Below, piece by piece: positions 42,816 to 51,477 of a stretch of DNA of 64,000 bases (position 1 is its first letter; each line of letters begins with the position of its first letter). Origin of the DNA: Nocardia cyriacigeorgica (GTDB lineage Bacteria; Actinomycetota; Actinomycetes; Mycobacteriales; Mycobacteriaceae); the NCBI RefSeq assembly GCF_010868145.1, contig NZ_JAAGUY010000001.1, positions 62,001-126,000 of the forward strand, read 5' to 3'. Made by a program: the position numbers and the translations under genes. The notes under the pieces are model-generated. The model saw only the letters and a program-made list of their open reading frames with translations, ran no database searches and was not told where the DNA came from.

Positions 42816-44648
42816 TCAGTCCATGCTCGACAGCAACGCGAGCACGGTCGACGCCATGGCGGCCGGGTCGCCGTCGGTTGGCCGCAGCACCAATCCCGGG
42901 GTGAGCGGATGCTCGTATGGTGCGTCGACACCGGTGAAATCTCGGATCTCACCGGCGCGTGCCTTGGCGTACATGCCCTTGGGGTCGCGAGATTCGCAGA
43001 TCTCGAGCGGAGTGTCGACGAATACCTCGAGGAAGGGGACACCCGCCGCGTCGTGCACGGCCCGCACCCGGTCCCGATCGGCCCGATAGGGACTGATCAA
43101 CGACACGATCGCCACCACGCCCGCCTCGGCGAACAGCCGCGCGACCTCGCCGACCCGGCGCACATTCTCCACCCGGTCCTCGGCGGAGAAACCGAGATCG
43201 GCATTGAGACCGTGGCGCAGATTGTCGCCGTCGAGCAGGAACGCCGGACGCCCGGACGCGACCAGGCGTCGCTCCAACTCCACCGCGACCGTCGACTTGC
43301 CCGATCCGGACAGACCCGTCAGCCAGACCGTCATTCCGCGCGTCGCACGCTCGTCACGTTCGACCGCGGTGGAATGCCACACCACTCGCGAAGACGGAAG
43401 GCTCGGACCGGTGATCATGCCCGCGCCGACCGTGTTGCCGGTGGTGTCATCGACCAGGATGAAACTGCCCGTCGAGCGGTTGCGGCGGTAGGGGTCGAAC
43501 AGCAGCGGTTGCCGGGTGCGCAGCTGGACACGGCCGATCTCGTTGAGCGACAACGCCGCCGCGTGCTCGTCGCGGTGCAGGGTGTTCACATCGAGGCGGT
43601 AGTCCAGTGACCGCACTTCAACCGGAGCCGAGCGCGTGGTGTGCCTGATCGTGTACGTCGCGCCCGGTGTGAGGGTGGCGTCGTCGGCGAACCAGCACAC
43701 CATGGCATCGAGATCGCGGCCGGTGTGCGGACGGTTCGCGGGTCGGCAGATGAGGTCACCGCGCGACACATCGAGTTCATCGGCCAGCTGTACCGTCACC
43801 GCCTGCGGTGGGAACGCTTCGTCGATGGGCGCACCGCCCGGGCCGTAGATCGATCGGACCGTGGTGGTCAGACCCGACGGCTGGACGGTCACCTCATCGC
43901 CGGGTTTGAAGACACCGCCCGCGATGGTTCCGGCGTAGCCGCGAAAATCCGGTGTGTGGCTGCGGATCACATACTGCACCGGTAGCCGCGCATCGATCAG
44001 GTTGCGGTCGGAGGCGATATGCACCTCTTCCAGATGATGCAGCAGCGGTGTGCCCTCGTACCAGGGCATGGAGGTGCCGCGGTGCACGATGTTGTCGCCG
44101 TGCAGCGCCGACATCGGCACGAATGTCAGATCCGAGACGTCGAGCTTGGAGGCGAAACCGGAGAATTCCTCGCGGATCTCAGTGAATCGATCTTGCGACC
44201 AGTCGACCAGATCCATCTTGTTCACACACAGCACGAGGTGCGGAATGCCGAGCAGGCCGGCGAGGAAGGCGTGCCGCCGGGTCTGCTCGACCACACCCTT
44301 GCGCGCGTCGACCAGCACCAGTGCCAGATCAGCGGTCGAGGCTCCGGTGACCATGTTGCGGGTGTACTGGATGTGGCCGGGTGTATCGGCGATGATGAAC
44401 TTGCGGCGCGGGGTGGCGAAATATCGGTGCGCCACGTCGATGGTGATGCCCTGCTCCCGTTCGGCGCGCAGGCCGTCGGTGAGCAGTGCGAGGTTCGGAT
44501 AGTCCTCGCCGCGATCGCGGCTCGTGCGTTCCACCGCGTCGAGCTGATCGGTGAACAAGGTCTTGGAGTCGAACAGCAGACGCCCGATCAATGTCGATTT
44601 ACCGTCGTCGACGCTGCCCGCGGTCGCGAGGCGCAGCAAAGTGGTCAT
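42816..44648 (-). CDS. cysNC: Bifunctional sulfate adenylyltransferase subunit 1 / APS kinase
   Basis: A 610-residue fusion. The GTPase CysN half (about 1-430) has the P-loop GSVDDGKST at about 11-19, [12 protein letters not shown] and the NKMD motif; it couples GTP hydrolysis to APS formation by CysD. The C-terminal half (from about 438) is APS kinase with Walker [10 protein letters not shown] at 445-453 and [18 protein letters not shown], making PAPS. So the enzyme runs sulfate to APS to PAPS. It overlaps cysD by 1 bp (TGATG). No APS/PAPS reductase (cysH) gene is present in the window, so the product may serve sulfotransfer. Confidence 0.96.
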   Translation of the reverse strand: MTTLLRLATAGSVDDGKSTLIGRLLFDSKTLFTDQLDAVERTSRDRGEDYPNLALLTDGLRAEREQGITIDVAHRYFATPRRKFIIADTPGHIQYTRNMVTGASTADLALVLVDARKGVVEQTRRHAFLAGLLGIPHLVLCVNKMDLVDWSQDRFTEIREEFSGFASKLDVSDLTFVPMSALHGDNIVHRGTSMPWYEGTPLLHHLEEVHIASDRNLIDARLPVQYVIRSHTPDFRGYAGTIAGGVFKPGDEVTVQPSGLTTTVRSIYGPGGAPIDEAFPPQAVTVQLADELDVSRGDLICRPANRPHTGRDLDAMVCWFADDATLTPGATYTIRHTTRSAPVEVRSLDYRLDVNTLHRDEHAAALSLNEIGRVQLRTRQPLLFDPYRRNRSTGSFILVDDTTGNTVGAGMITGPSLPSSRVVWHSTAVERDERATRGMTVWLTGLSGSGKSTVAVELERRLVASGRPAFLLDGDNLRHGLNADLGFSAEDRVENVRRVGEVARLFAEAGVVAIVSLISPYRADRDRVRAVHDAAGVPFLEVFVDTPLEICESRDPKGMYAKARAGEIRDFTGVDAPYEHPLTPGLVLRPTDGDPAAMASTVLALLSSMD

Positions 44649-45580
44649 CAGAAGTAGCCTTCTCGTTTGCGGTCTTCCATCCCGGCCTCGGATATGCGGT
44701 CGTCGGCGCGCGTGGCGCCACGTTCGGTGACCCGGGCCGCAGCGACCTCGGCGACCACTTCGGCAGGGGAGGCGGCGCTGGATTCGACACAGCCGGTGCA
44801 GGTGGCATCGCCGACCGTGCGGAACCGCACGGTCGACTCGAAAGGTGTCTCGCCATCCGATAGGTGCAGAAAGCGTGTGTGCGCCAGCAACATTCCATCG
44901 CGCTGAACCACGGGCCTGCGGTGTGCGTAGTAGAGCGGTGGCAGTTCGATGCCCTCGGCGGCGATGTAGCTCCAGATATCGAGCTCGGTCCAGTTCGACA
45001 GCGGGAACACCCGGATGTGCTCGCCGGGCCGGTGGCTGCCGTTGTAGAGATTCCACAGCTCCGGGCGCTGCCTGCGCGGATCCCACTGACCGTATTCGTC
45101 GCGGAAGCTGAACACCCGCTCCTTGGCACGCGCCTTCTCTTCATCACGACGAGCGCCGCCGAAGACGGCGTCGAAGCGTCCCTCGCGCACGGTCCGCAGC
45201 AAGGTGGTGGTCTGCAGCCGATTGCGGGTGGCGCGAGGACCGGTGTCCTCGGTGACCCGGCCGGCATCGATGTCGTCCTGCACGTGTCCGACGATCAGCC
45301 GTAGCCCGAGCCGCTCCACGGTGCGATCACGGAACTCGATCACCTCGTCGAAATTGTGCCCGGTGTCGATATGTAGAACCGGAAACGGCAGCGGAGCGGG
45401 CCAAAAGGATTTGGCCGCGAGGTGCAGCATCACCACGGAGTCCTTGCCGCCGGAGAACAACAGCACCGGACGTTCGAAAGTCGCTGCGACTTCGCGGAAT
45501 ATATGTGCCGACTCGGCCTCGAGCGCGTCCAGATGCGGAAGCTCGTAGGTGTTTGCCGCCGACTTTGCGTACTGGCTCAC
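44648..45580 (-). CDS. cysD: Sulfate adenylyltransferase subunit 2
   Basis: A 310-residue ATP sulfurylase of the PP-loop ATPase family, [13 protein letters not shown] near residue 45 being the nucleotide loop; the [16 protein letters not shown] and [14 protein letters not shown] blocks are typical of CysD. With CysN it makes APS from sulfate and ATP. The GTG at 45580 lacks a Shine-Dalgarno sequence and is only about 10 bp from TAGTTT-type promoter bases, so it may be leaderless. A KstR-like box (45591-45604) lies directly upstream, overlapping the IclR stop codon. Confidence 0.96.
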   Translation of the reverse strand: MSQYAKSAANTYELPHLDALEAESAHIFREVAATFERPVLLFSGGKDSVVMLHLAAKSFWPAPLPFPVLHIDTGHNFDEVIEFRDRTVERLGLRLIVGHVQDDIDAGRVTEDTGPRATRNRLQTTTLLRTVREGRFDAVFGGARRDEEKARAKERVFSFRDEYGQWDPRRQRPELWNLYNGSHRPGEHIRVFPLSNWTELDIWSYIAAEGIELPPLYYAHRRPVVQRDGMLLAHTRFLHLSDGETPFESTVRFRTVGDATCTGCVESSAASPAEVVAEVAAARVTERGATRADDRISEAGMEDRKREGYF

Positions 45581-45589
45581 GATGCAAAA

Positions 45590-46489
45590 CTAGAACACGT
45601 TTCGCGAATTGGTCAACGGTGTGCGTCCACCGGACTTTTCGGTGACCGCATCGGCCGCGGCAATCAGTACGTCGCCACGCCGGGTGATCTCGGCCCCGGT
45701 GATGGAGGCACCGACGTACATCGTCAGCACCATGTTCTGCCTGCCGTCGGCATCGTAGGTCGGTGCGGCGAGCAGGCTCACCGGATGTTCTTTCCGTGGA
45801 CGCAGGTCGGTGCCGAGATAGACGCGCTCGCCCAGGCTCGTGACCAGTTCAGCGACGACCTCGCGCAGCTCCTCGGGGAGTTCGCGGGCGGCGAACCCGG
45901 CCAGCAGCGAATACAGCCGACGGCCCGCCGCGGTCATGCTCTCCACCAGGTAGCCGCGTTCTCGGCATTCGGCGACGATGCGCCGCAACCGGGCCTCGTC
46001 CTGACGCAATGGCACCGTCGGTGGCATGGCGAGCCAGGCGTCGAAGGCCGCGTCGGTATCCCACAGCACGTACATCAGGCCGACCGGCGGCGCGAAATGG
46101 TAGGTGGCGCCCACCTTGACCGCGCCGGGGCCAGTGCTCTCCAGCACCATGATCTGTTCGCCGACCAGTGCCGATGCGGTGCAGGTGGTGCGGTAGGTCT
46201 CGCTGAGTCGTGCCAGTTCGGAGTGAGCGGCGCCGGCGACGGCGAAACTGTCCTTGGCCACCCGGCCCGCCGCGATGAGGGCGGGCCCGGGGCCGTAGGT
46301 CCGGGTGCGCGGATCGCGCATCAGGTAGCCACCTGCGGTGAGCTCGGTGAGGATGCCGAGCGCGGTGGGTTTGGCCAGGTCGAGGGTACGGGCCAGTTCC
46401 GACAGCCCGACCCGCTTGCCCTGCTGCTCGACGATGAAGTCGAGCACCTGCACCACCCGCTGGGTTGGTGCGGATCGTCGTTCGACCAT
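45590..46489 (-). CDS. IclR-family transcriptional regulator
   Basis: A 299-residue regulator. The N-terminal winged helix is in QRVVQVLDFIVEQQGKRVGLSELARTLDLAKPTALGILTELTAGGYLMRDPRTRTYG (about 10-66), and the effector domain includes VLESTGPGAVKVGATYHF and ECRERGYLVESMTAAGRRLYSLLAGF. AGGAGTGGTCA precedes the ATG. The gene is divergent from the DUF1214/SDR/sulfotransferase operon and convergent in direction with cysD downstream. The promoter contains a perfect KstR-like palindrome and a second dyad, ATGTACC-N5-GGTACAT. It likely senses a metabolite of the same pathway. Confidence 0.92.
   Translation of the reverse strand: MVERRSAPTQRVVQVLDFIVEQQGKRVGLSELARTLDLAKPTALGILTELTAGGYLMRDPRTRTYGPGPALIAAGRVAKDSFAVAGAAHSELARLSETYRTTCTASALVGEQIMVLESTGPGAVKVGATYHFAPPVGLMYVLWDTDAAFDAWLAMPPTVPLRQDEARLRRIVAECRERGYLVESMTAAGRRLYSLLAGFAARELPEELREVVAELVTSLGERVYLGTDLRPRKEHPVSLLAAPTYDADGRQNMVLTMYVGASITGAEITRRGDVLIAAADAVTEKSGGRTPLTNSRNVF
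45591..45604 (-). promoter_or_regulatory. KstR-like box (imperfect) before cysD
   Basis: TAGAACACGTTTCG matches the KstR-type consensus TnnAACnnGTTnnA at all positions but the last. It shares AGAACACGTT with the site at 50440, and lies 11-24 bp upstream of the cysD start. Confidence 0.4.
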
Positions 46490-46499
46490 TGACCACTCC

Positions 46500-46513
46500 T
46501 AGAACGCGTTCTA
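46500..46513. promoter_or_regulatory. Perfect KstR-like palindrome in the IclR / DUF1214 divergent promoter
   Basis: TAGAACGCGTTCTA is a perfect 14-bp palindrome matching TnnAACnnGTTnnA, the published consensus of KstR, the TetR repressor of cholesterol catabolism genes in mycobacteria and relatives. It overlaps the IclR ribosome-binding region and lies 57 bp upstream of the TTG start of the DUF1214 gene. Confidence 0.68.
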
Positions 46514-46530
46514 ATGTCTTTGGTATCAGA

Positions 46531-46549
46531 ATGTACCAGAGCGGTACAT
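46531..46549. promoter_or_regulatory. Second dyad ATGTACC-N5-GGTACAT, candidate IclR site
   Basis: Perfect 7-bp arms with 5-bp spacing, between the KstR-like palindrome and the DUF1214 start, 22 bp upstream of the TTG. Position suits an IclR or activator site. It is distinct from the KstR-like box. Confidence 0.42.
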
Positions 46550-46570
46550 ATATGGAACACGGAGAGTCTA

Positions 46571-47734
46571 TTGCTGACGCAGCCGTTCGCGGACGCCATC
46601 GCCGCCGCCGAGAAGATCATCGCCGAGGCGCCACACATTCGGACCGAGCAAGATCTCGTCGAGGGCTACGACTATCTGGCGGGCAGTATTCGTGCCGCCA
46701 TTCAGATGGCGTGGGCCTATGAACGCGATTTTCCGTTCTTCGTCCAATCGACGGGTCCGTACACGAAAATGGGTCTGGACAATCCGGATACGCTCTACTT
46801 CCATTCCTATCTGCGCCCGGACGCCGAATACGTGGTCACCGGTACCCGTGGCACCACCCGCGATCTGAGTTTTCAGGTTCTGAATGGTGACTATTCGCCG
46901 GTCGATGTGCCCGATAGCCGGACCGCATTCGACGATCGCGCCATCGATATCGCCGACGACGGTTCCTTCGAGGTGCGATTCGGTCCCGGCGAGTCCGGTC
47001 CCAACTACATCACCCTTGCTCCGGATTCGGCCATGCTCGTGGTGCGCGAGGTGTTCAGCGACTGGTCCAGCGAGCAGCCGGGCACCCTGCGCATCCATCG
47101 CGCCGACAAGGTCGGTGACGCGCCACCTCCGCTGACCAAGGATCTGCTGACCAAGCGATACGGCGTCGCGGGCAAGATGCTGGTATCGCGATTGCAGACC
47201 TTCCTGGCCTTCCCGCAGTGGTTCTATCTGAATCTGCCGGTCAACACGATGACCGAGCCGCGCAGCACTCCGGGCGGGCTGACGACACAATTCTCCTCGG
47301 CCGGACACTACGAACTCGCCGACGACGAGGCCATGATCATCACGGTGCCCAAGTCGGACGCGCCCTACCAGGGCTTCCAGCTCGGCAGCATGTGGTACCT
47401 GTCGCTGGACTACATCAACCACCAGACCAGCCTCACCGCCGACCAGGCGCACGTCGATCCGGACGGAATGATCCGGCTGGTGGTCAGCGAACGCGACCCC
47501 GGACTGGCCAACTGGATCGAATGCACCGGTCACGCGCGCGGGTACCTCCAGTTCCGCTGGCAGCGGTTGTCGCGGGATATGAAACCCGAGGACGGGCCGA
47601 CGGTCGACGTGGTGAAATTCGGTGAGCTGGCGGCGCGGCTGCCGCATCACGACCAGGCGAAGGTGACCCCGCGGCAGTGGCGGGAGCGGATCGCGGCCCG
47701 GCAGGCGGCAGTGGCGGAAAGGATGCTCGGCTGA
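46571..47734 (+). CDS. DUF1214-domain protein (Rv3531c-like)
   Basis: About 387 residues from a TTG with GGAGAG upstream; an ATG at 46514 abuts the operator palindrome and is unlikely. The protein has a DUF1254/DUF1214-like beta-sandwich layout: NPDTLYFHSYLRPDAEYVVTG near the N-terminal third and NHQTSLTADQAHVDPDGMIRLVVSERDPGLANWIECTGHARGYLQFRWQ near the C-terminus. No signal peptide is present. It is the first gene of a three-gene operon with an SDR and a sulfotransferase. From memory, the same trio occurs in the M. tuberculosis cholesterol region (Rv3531c-Rv3529c). Biochemical role unknown. Confidence 0.84.
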   Translation: MLTQPFADAIAAAEKIIAEAPHIRTEQDLVEGYDYLAGSIRAAIQMAWAYERDFPFFVQSTGPYTKMGLDNPDTLYFHSYLRPDAEYVVTGTRGTTRDLSFQVLNGDYSPVDVPDSRTAFDDRAIDIADDGSFEVRFGPGESGPNYITLAPDSAMLVVREVFSDWSSEQPGTLRIHRADKVGDAPPPLTKDLLTKRYGVAGKMLVSRLQTFLAFPQWFYLNLPVNTMTEPRSTPGGLTTQFSSAGHYELADDEAMIITVPKSDAPYQGFQLGSMWYLSLDYINHQTSLTADQAHVDPDGMIRLVVSERDPGLANWIECTGHARGYLQFRWQRLSRDMKPEDGPTVDVVKFGELAARLPHHDQAKVTPRQWRERIAARQAAVAERMLG

Positions 47735-48510
47735 TGTTGTTGCAGGACAAGGTGGTTGTGGTCTCCGGTGTCGGTCCCGGGCTCGGGCGCGCGATCGCGG
47801 TGCAGGCGGCTGTCGCCGGCGCCGATGTCGTGCTTGCTTCCCGCACCGAATCGCGACTGGCGGAGGTAGCAAAGGAGATCACCGACCTCGGCAGGCGCGC
47901 GGTCGTGGTGCCCACCGATATCAATGACGAAACCGCGGCGCAGAACCTGGTGGAGTCGGCCCAGAGTGCCTTCGGCCGGGTGGACACGCTGGTGAACAAC
48001 GCGTTCGCCATTCCGCCGATCGTGGACCTCGCCGACGTCGAGCTGGACGCCATACGCGCGGGATTCGAGACCAATGTGCTCGCCGCACTGCGGTTGACCC
48101 GGCTGTTCGTTCCGGCTCTCGAGGAATCAAAGGGCTCGGTGGTGATGATCAACTCGGCGGTACTGCACCACTCCCGGCGGACCTTCGGGCCCTACAAGAT
48201 GGCGAAGGCGAGCCTGCTCGCGCTGGCGCAGAGCCTGGCCACCGAGTTGGGTCCGCGTGGTATCCGGGTGAATTCCATTGCCCCCGGCTATATCTGGGCG
48301 GACAATCTGAAGTGGTACTTCAACTACCTCGCGCAGCAACGCGGCATCACCAGCGACGAGGTGTACGCGGAAACCGCCGCGACGATCGACCTGCGCAAAC
48401 TTCCCGAGCCCGACGAGATCGCCGATGCCGTCGTCTTCTTCGCCTCACCGCTGGCGCGGGCGATCACCGGCGCATGCCTGGATGTCAACTGCGGCGAGTA
48501 CCACAATTGA
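47734..48510 (+). CDS. Short-chain dehydrogenase/reductase
   Basis: A 258-residue SDR. The cofactor motif VVSGVGPGLGRAIAVQAA is at about 9-26 and the catalytic set is Ser in INSAVLHHS, Tyr and Lys in YKMAK (about 157-161), with NNA at LVNNAF. The GVGPGLG variant and the RTESRL sequence after strand 2 hint at NADP or NAD dual use. The ATG overlaps the DUF1214 stop by 1 bp. It probably oxidises or reduces a hydroxyl or keto group on the pathway substrate, possibly a steroid, given the KstR-like operator upstream. Confidence 0.92.
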   Translation: MLLQDKVVVVSGVGPGLGRAIAVQAAVAGADVVLASRTESRLAEVAKEITDLGRRAVVVPTDINDETAAQNLVESAQSAFGRVDTLVNNAFAIPPIVDLADVELDAIRAGFETNVLAALRLTRLFVPALEESKGSVVMINSAVLHHSRRTFGPYKMAKASLLALAQSLATELGPRGIRVNSIAPGYIWADNLKWYFNYLAQQRGITSDEVYAETAATIDLRKLPEPDEIADAVVFFASPLARAITGACLDVNCGEYHN

Positions 48511-48524
48511 GGAGCGAAACGAAC

Positions 48525-49688
48525 ATGATCGGAAGGGACGACGTCGGCACCATCGATGATCTGCACGCCTCGGCGAGCAAGGTCGTCGGGCTGACCGATT
48601 TCGGTGCCGACGACTACCGCGAGGGCCTCGAGGTGCTGCTGGAGTCCTACGCCAGCGACGCAGAGCTCACCCCATTCGGTAACAAGATCAATAGGGCGTT
48701 CCTGCGTGGTGCGTTGATCGCGCGCCTGCTGAGTGAATCGGCCTGGCGACAGTTCCCGCACTACGCGCAGGTGCCGATCGAGCGGCCGATCTTCGTCACC
48801 GGTCTACCGCGCTCGGGGACCACGGCCGTGCACCGGCTGCTGACCGCCGACCTGGCGCATCAGGGCCTGGAGATGTGGCTGACCGAGATGCCGCAGCCAC
48901 GCCCGCCGCGCGAGACCTGGGAACAGAATCCGGTCTTCCAGCGGTTGCAGGCCGGATACGACAAGCACCATGTCGAGCATCCGGAATTCATGGGCGTGCA
49001 CCATATTTCGGCCGATCAGGTCGAGGAGTGCTGGCAGTTGCTGCGCCAATCGGCGATGTCGATCTCATATGAGTGCCTCGGCTACCTGCCCACCTATTCG
49101 GAGTGGCTGCGTGAGCGGGACTGGACCGGCGCCTACCGCAGGCATCGCCGCAACCTGCAACTCATCGGGCTCAACGATGCCGATCGGCGCTGGGTGCTGA
49201 AGAATCCGAGCCACCTGTTCGCGCTGGATGCCCTGCTGGCGGTGTACCCCGACGCGCTGGTGATCCAGATGCACCGGGCCCCGAGCACCATCATCGCGTC
49301 GGTGTGCAGCCTCAACGAGCAGGCGTCGGCGGGTTGGTCGGACAAGTTCCGCGGACCCGTCGTCGGACGGACCCAGCTCGAGTTGTGGTCACGGGGCGCG
49401 CAACGATTCCTCGACGACCGCAAGAACCACAATGCCGCCCAGTTCTGCGACGTCTACTACGACGATTTCATCGGCGATCCGATCGGCACCGTCGAGGGGA
49501 TCTACCACCACTTCGACCTGGAGCTGACGGACGCGGCGCGTGCGGCCATGGCGTCGTTGCACTCCGAGTCGACGTCCGGGGCGGCCCGGCCGGCACATAA
49601 GTACACCCTCGCCGATTTCGATCTCACCGCCGAATCGGTCGATGCGAGTTTCGGGCCGTATCTGGAGGCGCATTTCCCGGCGCGTTGA
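48525..49688 (+). CDS. PAPS-dependent sulfotransferase family protein
   Basis: A 387-residue cytosolic sulfotransferase. The PAPS 5'-phosphosulfate loop is FVTGLPRSGTTAVHRLL (about 88-104). A later HRAPSTIIASVCSL segment (about 250) is the 3'-phosphate-binding region with Arg/Ser, and KNPSHLFALDALLAVYPDALVIQMHR is the classic mycobacterial sulfotransferase block. GAGGAGCGAAACGAAC precedes the ATG, 14 bp after the SDR stop. It should transfer sulfate from PAPS to a hydroxyl acceptor. CysD/CysNC, which make PAPS, are encoded nearby behind a related operator. The acceptor is unknown. Confidence 0.9.
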   Translation: MIGRDDVGTIDDLHASASKVVGLTDFGADDYREGLEVLLESYASDAELTPFGNKINRAFLRGALIARLLSESAWRQFPHYAQVPIERPIFVTGLPRSGTTAVHRLLTADLAHQGLEMWLTEMPQPRPPRETWEQNPVFQRLQAGYDKHHVEHPEFMGVHHISADQVEECWQLLRQSAMSISYECLGYLPTYSEWLRERDWTGAYRRHRRNLQLIGLNDADRRWVLKNPSHLFALDALLAVYPDALVIQMHRAPSTIIASVCSLNEQASAGWSDKFRGPVVGRTQLELWSRGAQRFLDDRKNHNAAQFCDVYYDDFIGDPIGTVEGIYHHFDLELTDAARAAMASLHSESTSGAARPAHKYTLADFDLTAESVDASFGPYLEAHFPAR

Positions 49689-49703
49689 CCGGAACGGCCC
49701 CGG

Positions 49704-49741
49704 CCGACCTGCCCGCGGTCGCAAATACTGCGGCAGGTCGG
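49704..49741. terminator. Hairpin between convergent sulfotransferase and thioesterase genes
   Basis: CCGACCTGCC and GGCAGGTCGG form a perfect 10-bp stem with an 18-nt loop, 16 bp after the sulfotransferase stop and 28 bp before the thioesterase stop, a likely bidirectional terminator. Confidence 0.6.
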
Positions 49742-49769
49742 TCCACACGACCTGGCCGGAGTCCGAGAA

Positions 49770-50438
49770 TCAGGGCTGGCCGGGCTTCAGCACGATAAAA
49801 AGGCCGTTCGCCTCGGCGCACAGGCGGTCGCCATCGTGCAGTGTCGCGCGGACGTACACCTTGCGGCCGTCGCGGCGCTCGGCCCAAGTGCGCAGGCTGA
49901 GTTCCTTGTTCAGCGGGGTAACGGAGCGGTAGTCGACGGTGAGCGAGGCGGTGCGGGTGACACCGCCCGCGTAGAGCGCGGCGGCCATACCGAGCAGATC
50001 ATCGAAACCGACGACGATCTGGCCGCCGTGTGCGGCGGCGTTTCCGCCGAGGTGGAAGGTGCGGAAGGTGATCCTGGCCTCCACGCCGTCCTTGCTCGCC
50101 TTGTCGATCAGATACGGCGGAATCGTGATGTTGCCGCGGGCGGGCAGGTCGGCACGAGTCCAGGTGGGTGCCGACCACTCGTCGACGACGGCGGCATCCA
50201 GCCGGTCGTTGAGCTGCTTCAGCACCCCGATCGTCTCCAGCGCGAGCTCATCGGACGGGCTCGACAACCTGGCCCGGTCCATGAGTTTGCGGACTTCTTC
50301 GATGAACGCGCCGTAGTGCGGGCCACCGCGGGTGATGTCGGCGTTCTTGGCAGCGTCGATGAGCTCCGACATGGGCCGGAATCCGCCTTCGTGATGCTCG
50401 GCGTCGGGCAGTGTGTTGCCGGCCAGGTCTTCGGTCAT
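49770..50438 (-). CDS. Hotdog-fold acyl-CoA thioesterase, PaaI type
   Basis: A 222-residue protein. An N-terminal helical region of about 100 residues precedes a hotdog domain with GGNAAAHGGQIVVGFDDLLGMAAALYAGG (about 130-158), the PaaI catalytic and CoA-binding helix, and a RTASLTVDYRSVTPLNKEL strand. PaaI-type thioesterases release free acids from acyl- or aryl-CoA in the cytosol. The ATG at 50438 has an AGAACACGTT core immediately upstream, the same core as in the KstR-like boxes of the neighbouring units. It is convergent with the sulfotransferase operon. Confidence 0.87.
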   Translation of the reverse strand: MTEDLAGNTLPDAEHHEGGFRPMSELIDAAKNADITRGGPHYGAFIEEVRKLMDRARLSSPSDELALETIGVLKQLNDRLDAAVVDEWSAPTWTRADLPARGNITIPPYLIDKASKDGVEARITFRTFHLGGNAAAHGGQIVVGFDDLLGMAAALYAGGVTRTASLTVDYRSVTPLNKELSLRTWAERRDGRKVYVRATLHDGDRLCAEANGLFIVLKPGQP

Positions 50439-50452
50439 GAGAACACGTTATC
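50439..50452 (-). promoter_or_regulatory. Partial KstR-like box at the thioesterase start
   Basis: GAGAACACGTTATC keeps the AAC-AC-GTT core and the whole AGAACACGTT 10-mer of the cysD site but lacks the outer T/A. It directly abuts the ATG, so binding would block initiation. Weak alone; notable as the third AGAAC(A/G)CGTT within 5 kb. Confidence 0.3.
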
Positions 50453-50490
50453 GGTAGCCCGCTGAATGCTCGGTGACCGGGGCGTGGTGA

Positions 50491-51087
50491 TCAGGCCGTG
50501 CGATAGGACTCGAGCAGGGTCCTGGCGGCGTCGGTGACGTCGTGTTCGAGCCACCCCGGTAGCTCGGGCGCGTGTGCATGCCTGCGTAATGCGGCATAGG
50601 GCAGGTCGACTATCGCGCGGCTGACGGCGTCGATCTCGCGGTCACCGTCGCGGCCGAACAGTCCGTCCGCGATACGGCGCAGTTGCTCGATCAGCGGAGC
50701 GTTCATGCCTGCCAATCGTGCGCCGAACTCCGCGTCGGGGCTGCCGTCGAGCAGATCGCTTGGACGCAGGCTGAGCAGCAGCCGGGCATCGGCGGGCAGG
50801 TCGCGGCCGAATCCGATCCCCGCGCGCGCCATCGCGACTCCCGCGTCGAGGGGATCGGGTGCGTCGGCGGCCGCCTTCACTCGGTCCTGGAAGCGTTCGA
50901 GCGCACGGAGCCAGGCGGCGGTCAGCACCCCGTTGCGGTTGCCGAAACGGTGGTACAGCGTTCCGACCGGCGCTCCGCTGGCGTCGGCGATCGCGGCCAC
51001 ACTCGCGGCTCGCGGCCCATCGGTCAGGACCAGGGTGCGCGCTGCGTCCAGGATCACATCGGTGTCGTGCTTGCGGGGCGGTGCCAT
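50491..51087 (-). CDS. TetR-family transcriptional regulator
   Basis: A 198-residue regulator. The helix-turn-helix is in VILDAARTLVLTDGPRAASVAAIADASGAPVGTLYHRFGNRNGVLTAAWLRAL, with the recognition helix PVGTLYHRFGN. The C-terminal ligand domain is of the usual TetR size. It is divergent from a pair of small START/DUF2867-like genes at 51109, with 21 bp between the two start codons, and GTACTAGTAC (51088-51097) exactly between them, so mutual regulation is likely. Confidence 0.91.
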   Translation of the reverse strand: MAPPRKHDTDVILDAARTLVLTDGPRAASVAAIADASGAPVGTLYHRFGNRNGVLTAAWLRALERFQDRVKAAADAPDPLDAGVAMARAGIGFGRDLPADARLLLSLRPSDLLDGSPDAEFGARLAGMNAPLIEQLRRIADGLFGRDGDREIDAVSRAIVDLPYAALRRHAHAPELPGWLEHDVTDAARTLLESYRTA

Positions 51088-51097
51088 GTACTAGTAC
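51088..51097. promoter_or_regulatory. Palindrome between tetR and the START-like gene pair
   Basis: GTACTAGTAC, a perfect 10-bp palindrome, lies directly upstream of both start codons (51087 minus strand and 51109 plus strand). Short, so chance is possible; position is right for a repressor site. Confidence 0.3.
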
Positions 51098-51108
51098 GTT
51101 CCTTCCAT

Positions 51109-51477
51109 ATGGAGCGTTTGCCCTATATTGATGAGCATGCCAGATCCGTGGACGCGAATCGCGACCGGACATGGAAAACATTGCTGAAAGTTGTCTGCAA
51201 AGATCCCGCGGACCCGTCGACCGTGCCCTCGGGCTTCGCTCTGGATGCGATCGATCCACCGCATCGGCTCTCCTTAGCCGGTGCCCACCGATTCTCCCGC
51301 TATACCCTCACTTTCGAGCTCGACGACAGGGGTCCGCGCCATACGGTCGTCCGCGCCCGGACCAGGGCCGAATTCCCTGGCGTCGGCGGGGCGGTCTACC
51401 GGGCGCTCGTGATCGGCAGCGGCGGACACGAGCTGGTGGTGCGCAGGATGCTGCGCCGGATCGCGGCGGCGTCATGA
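51109..51477 (+). CDS. DUF2867/START-like small protein
   Basis: A 122-residue protein starting MERLPYIDEHARSVDAN. The RLSLAGAHRFSRYTLTFELDDRG and TVVRARTRAEFPGVGGAVYRALVIGSGGHELVVRRML segments match the small DUF2867-type/SRPBCC-like proteins of actinomycetes, a helix-grip fold that can hold a hydrophobic ligand. The ATG overlaps nothing upstream; TTCC-rich leader, no strong ribosome-binding site. Its stop overlaps the following SRPBCC gene by 4 bp. It probably works with that gene; specific role unknown. Confidence 0.8.
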   Translation: MERLPYIDEHARSVDANRDRTWKTLLKVVCKDPADPSTVPSGFALDAIDPPHRLSLAGAHRFSRYTLTFELDDRGPRHTVVRARTRAEFPGVGGAVYRALVIGSGGHELVVRRMLRRIAAAS

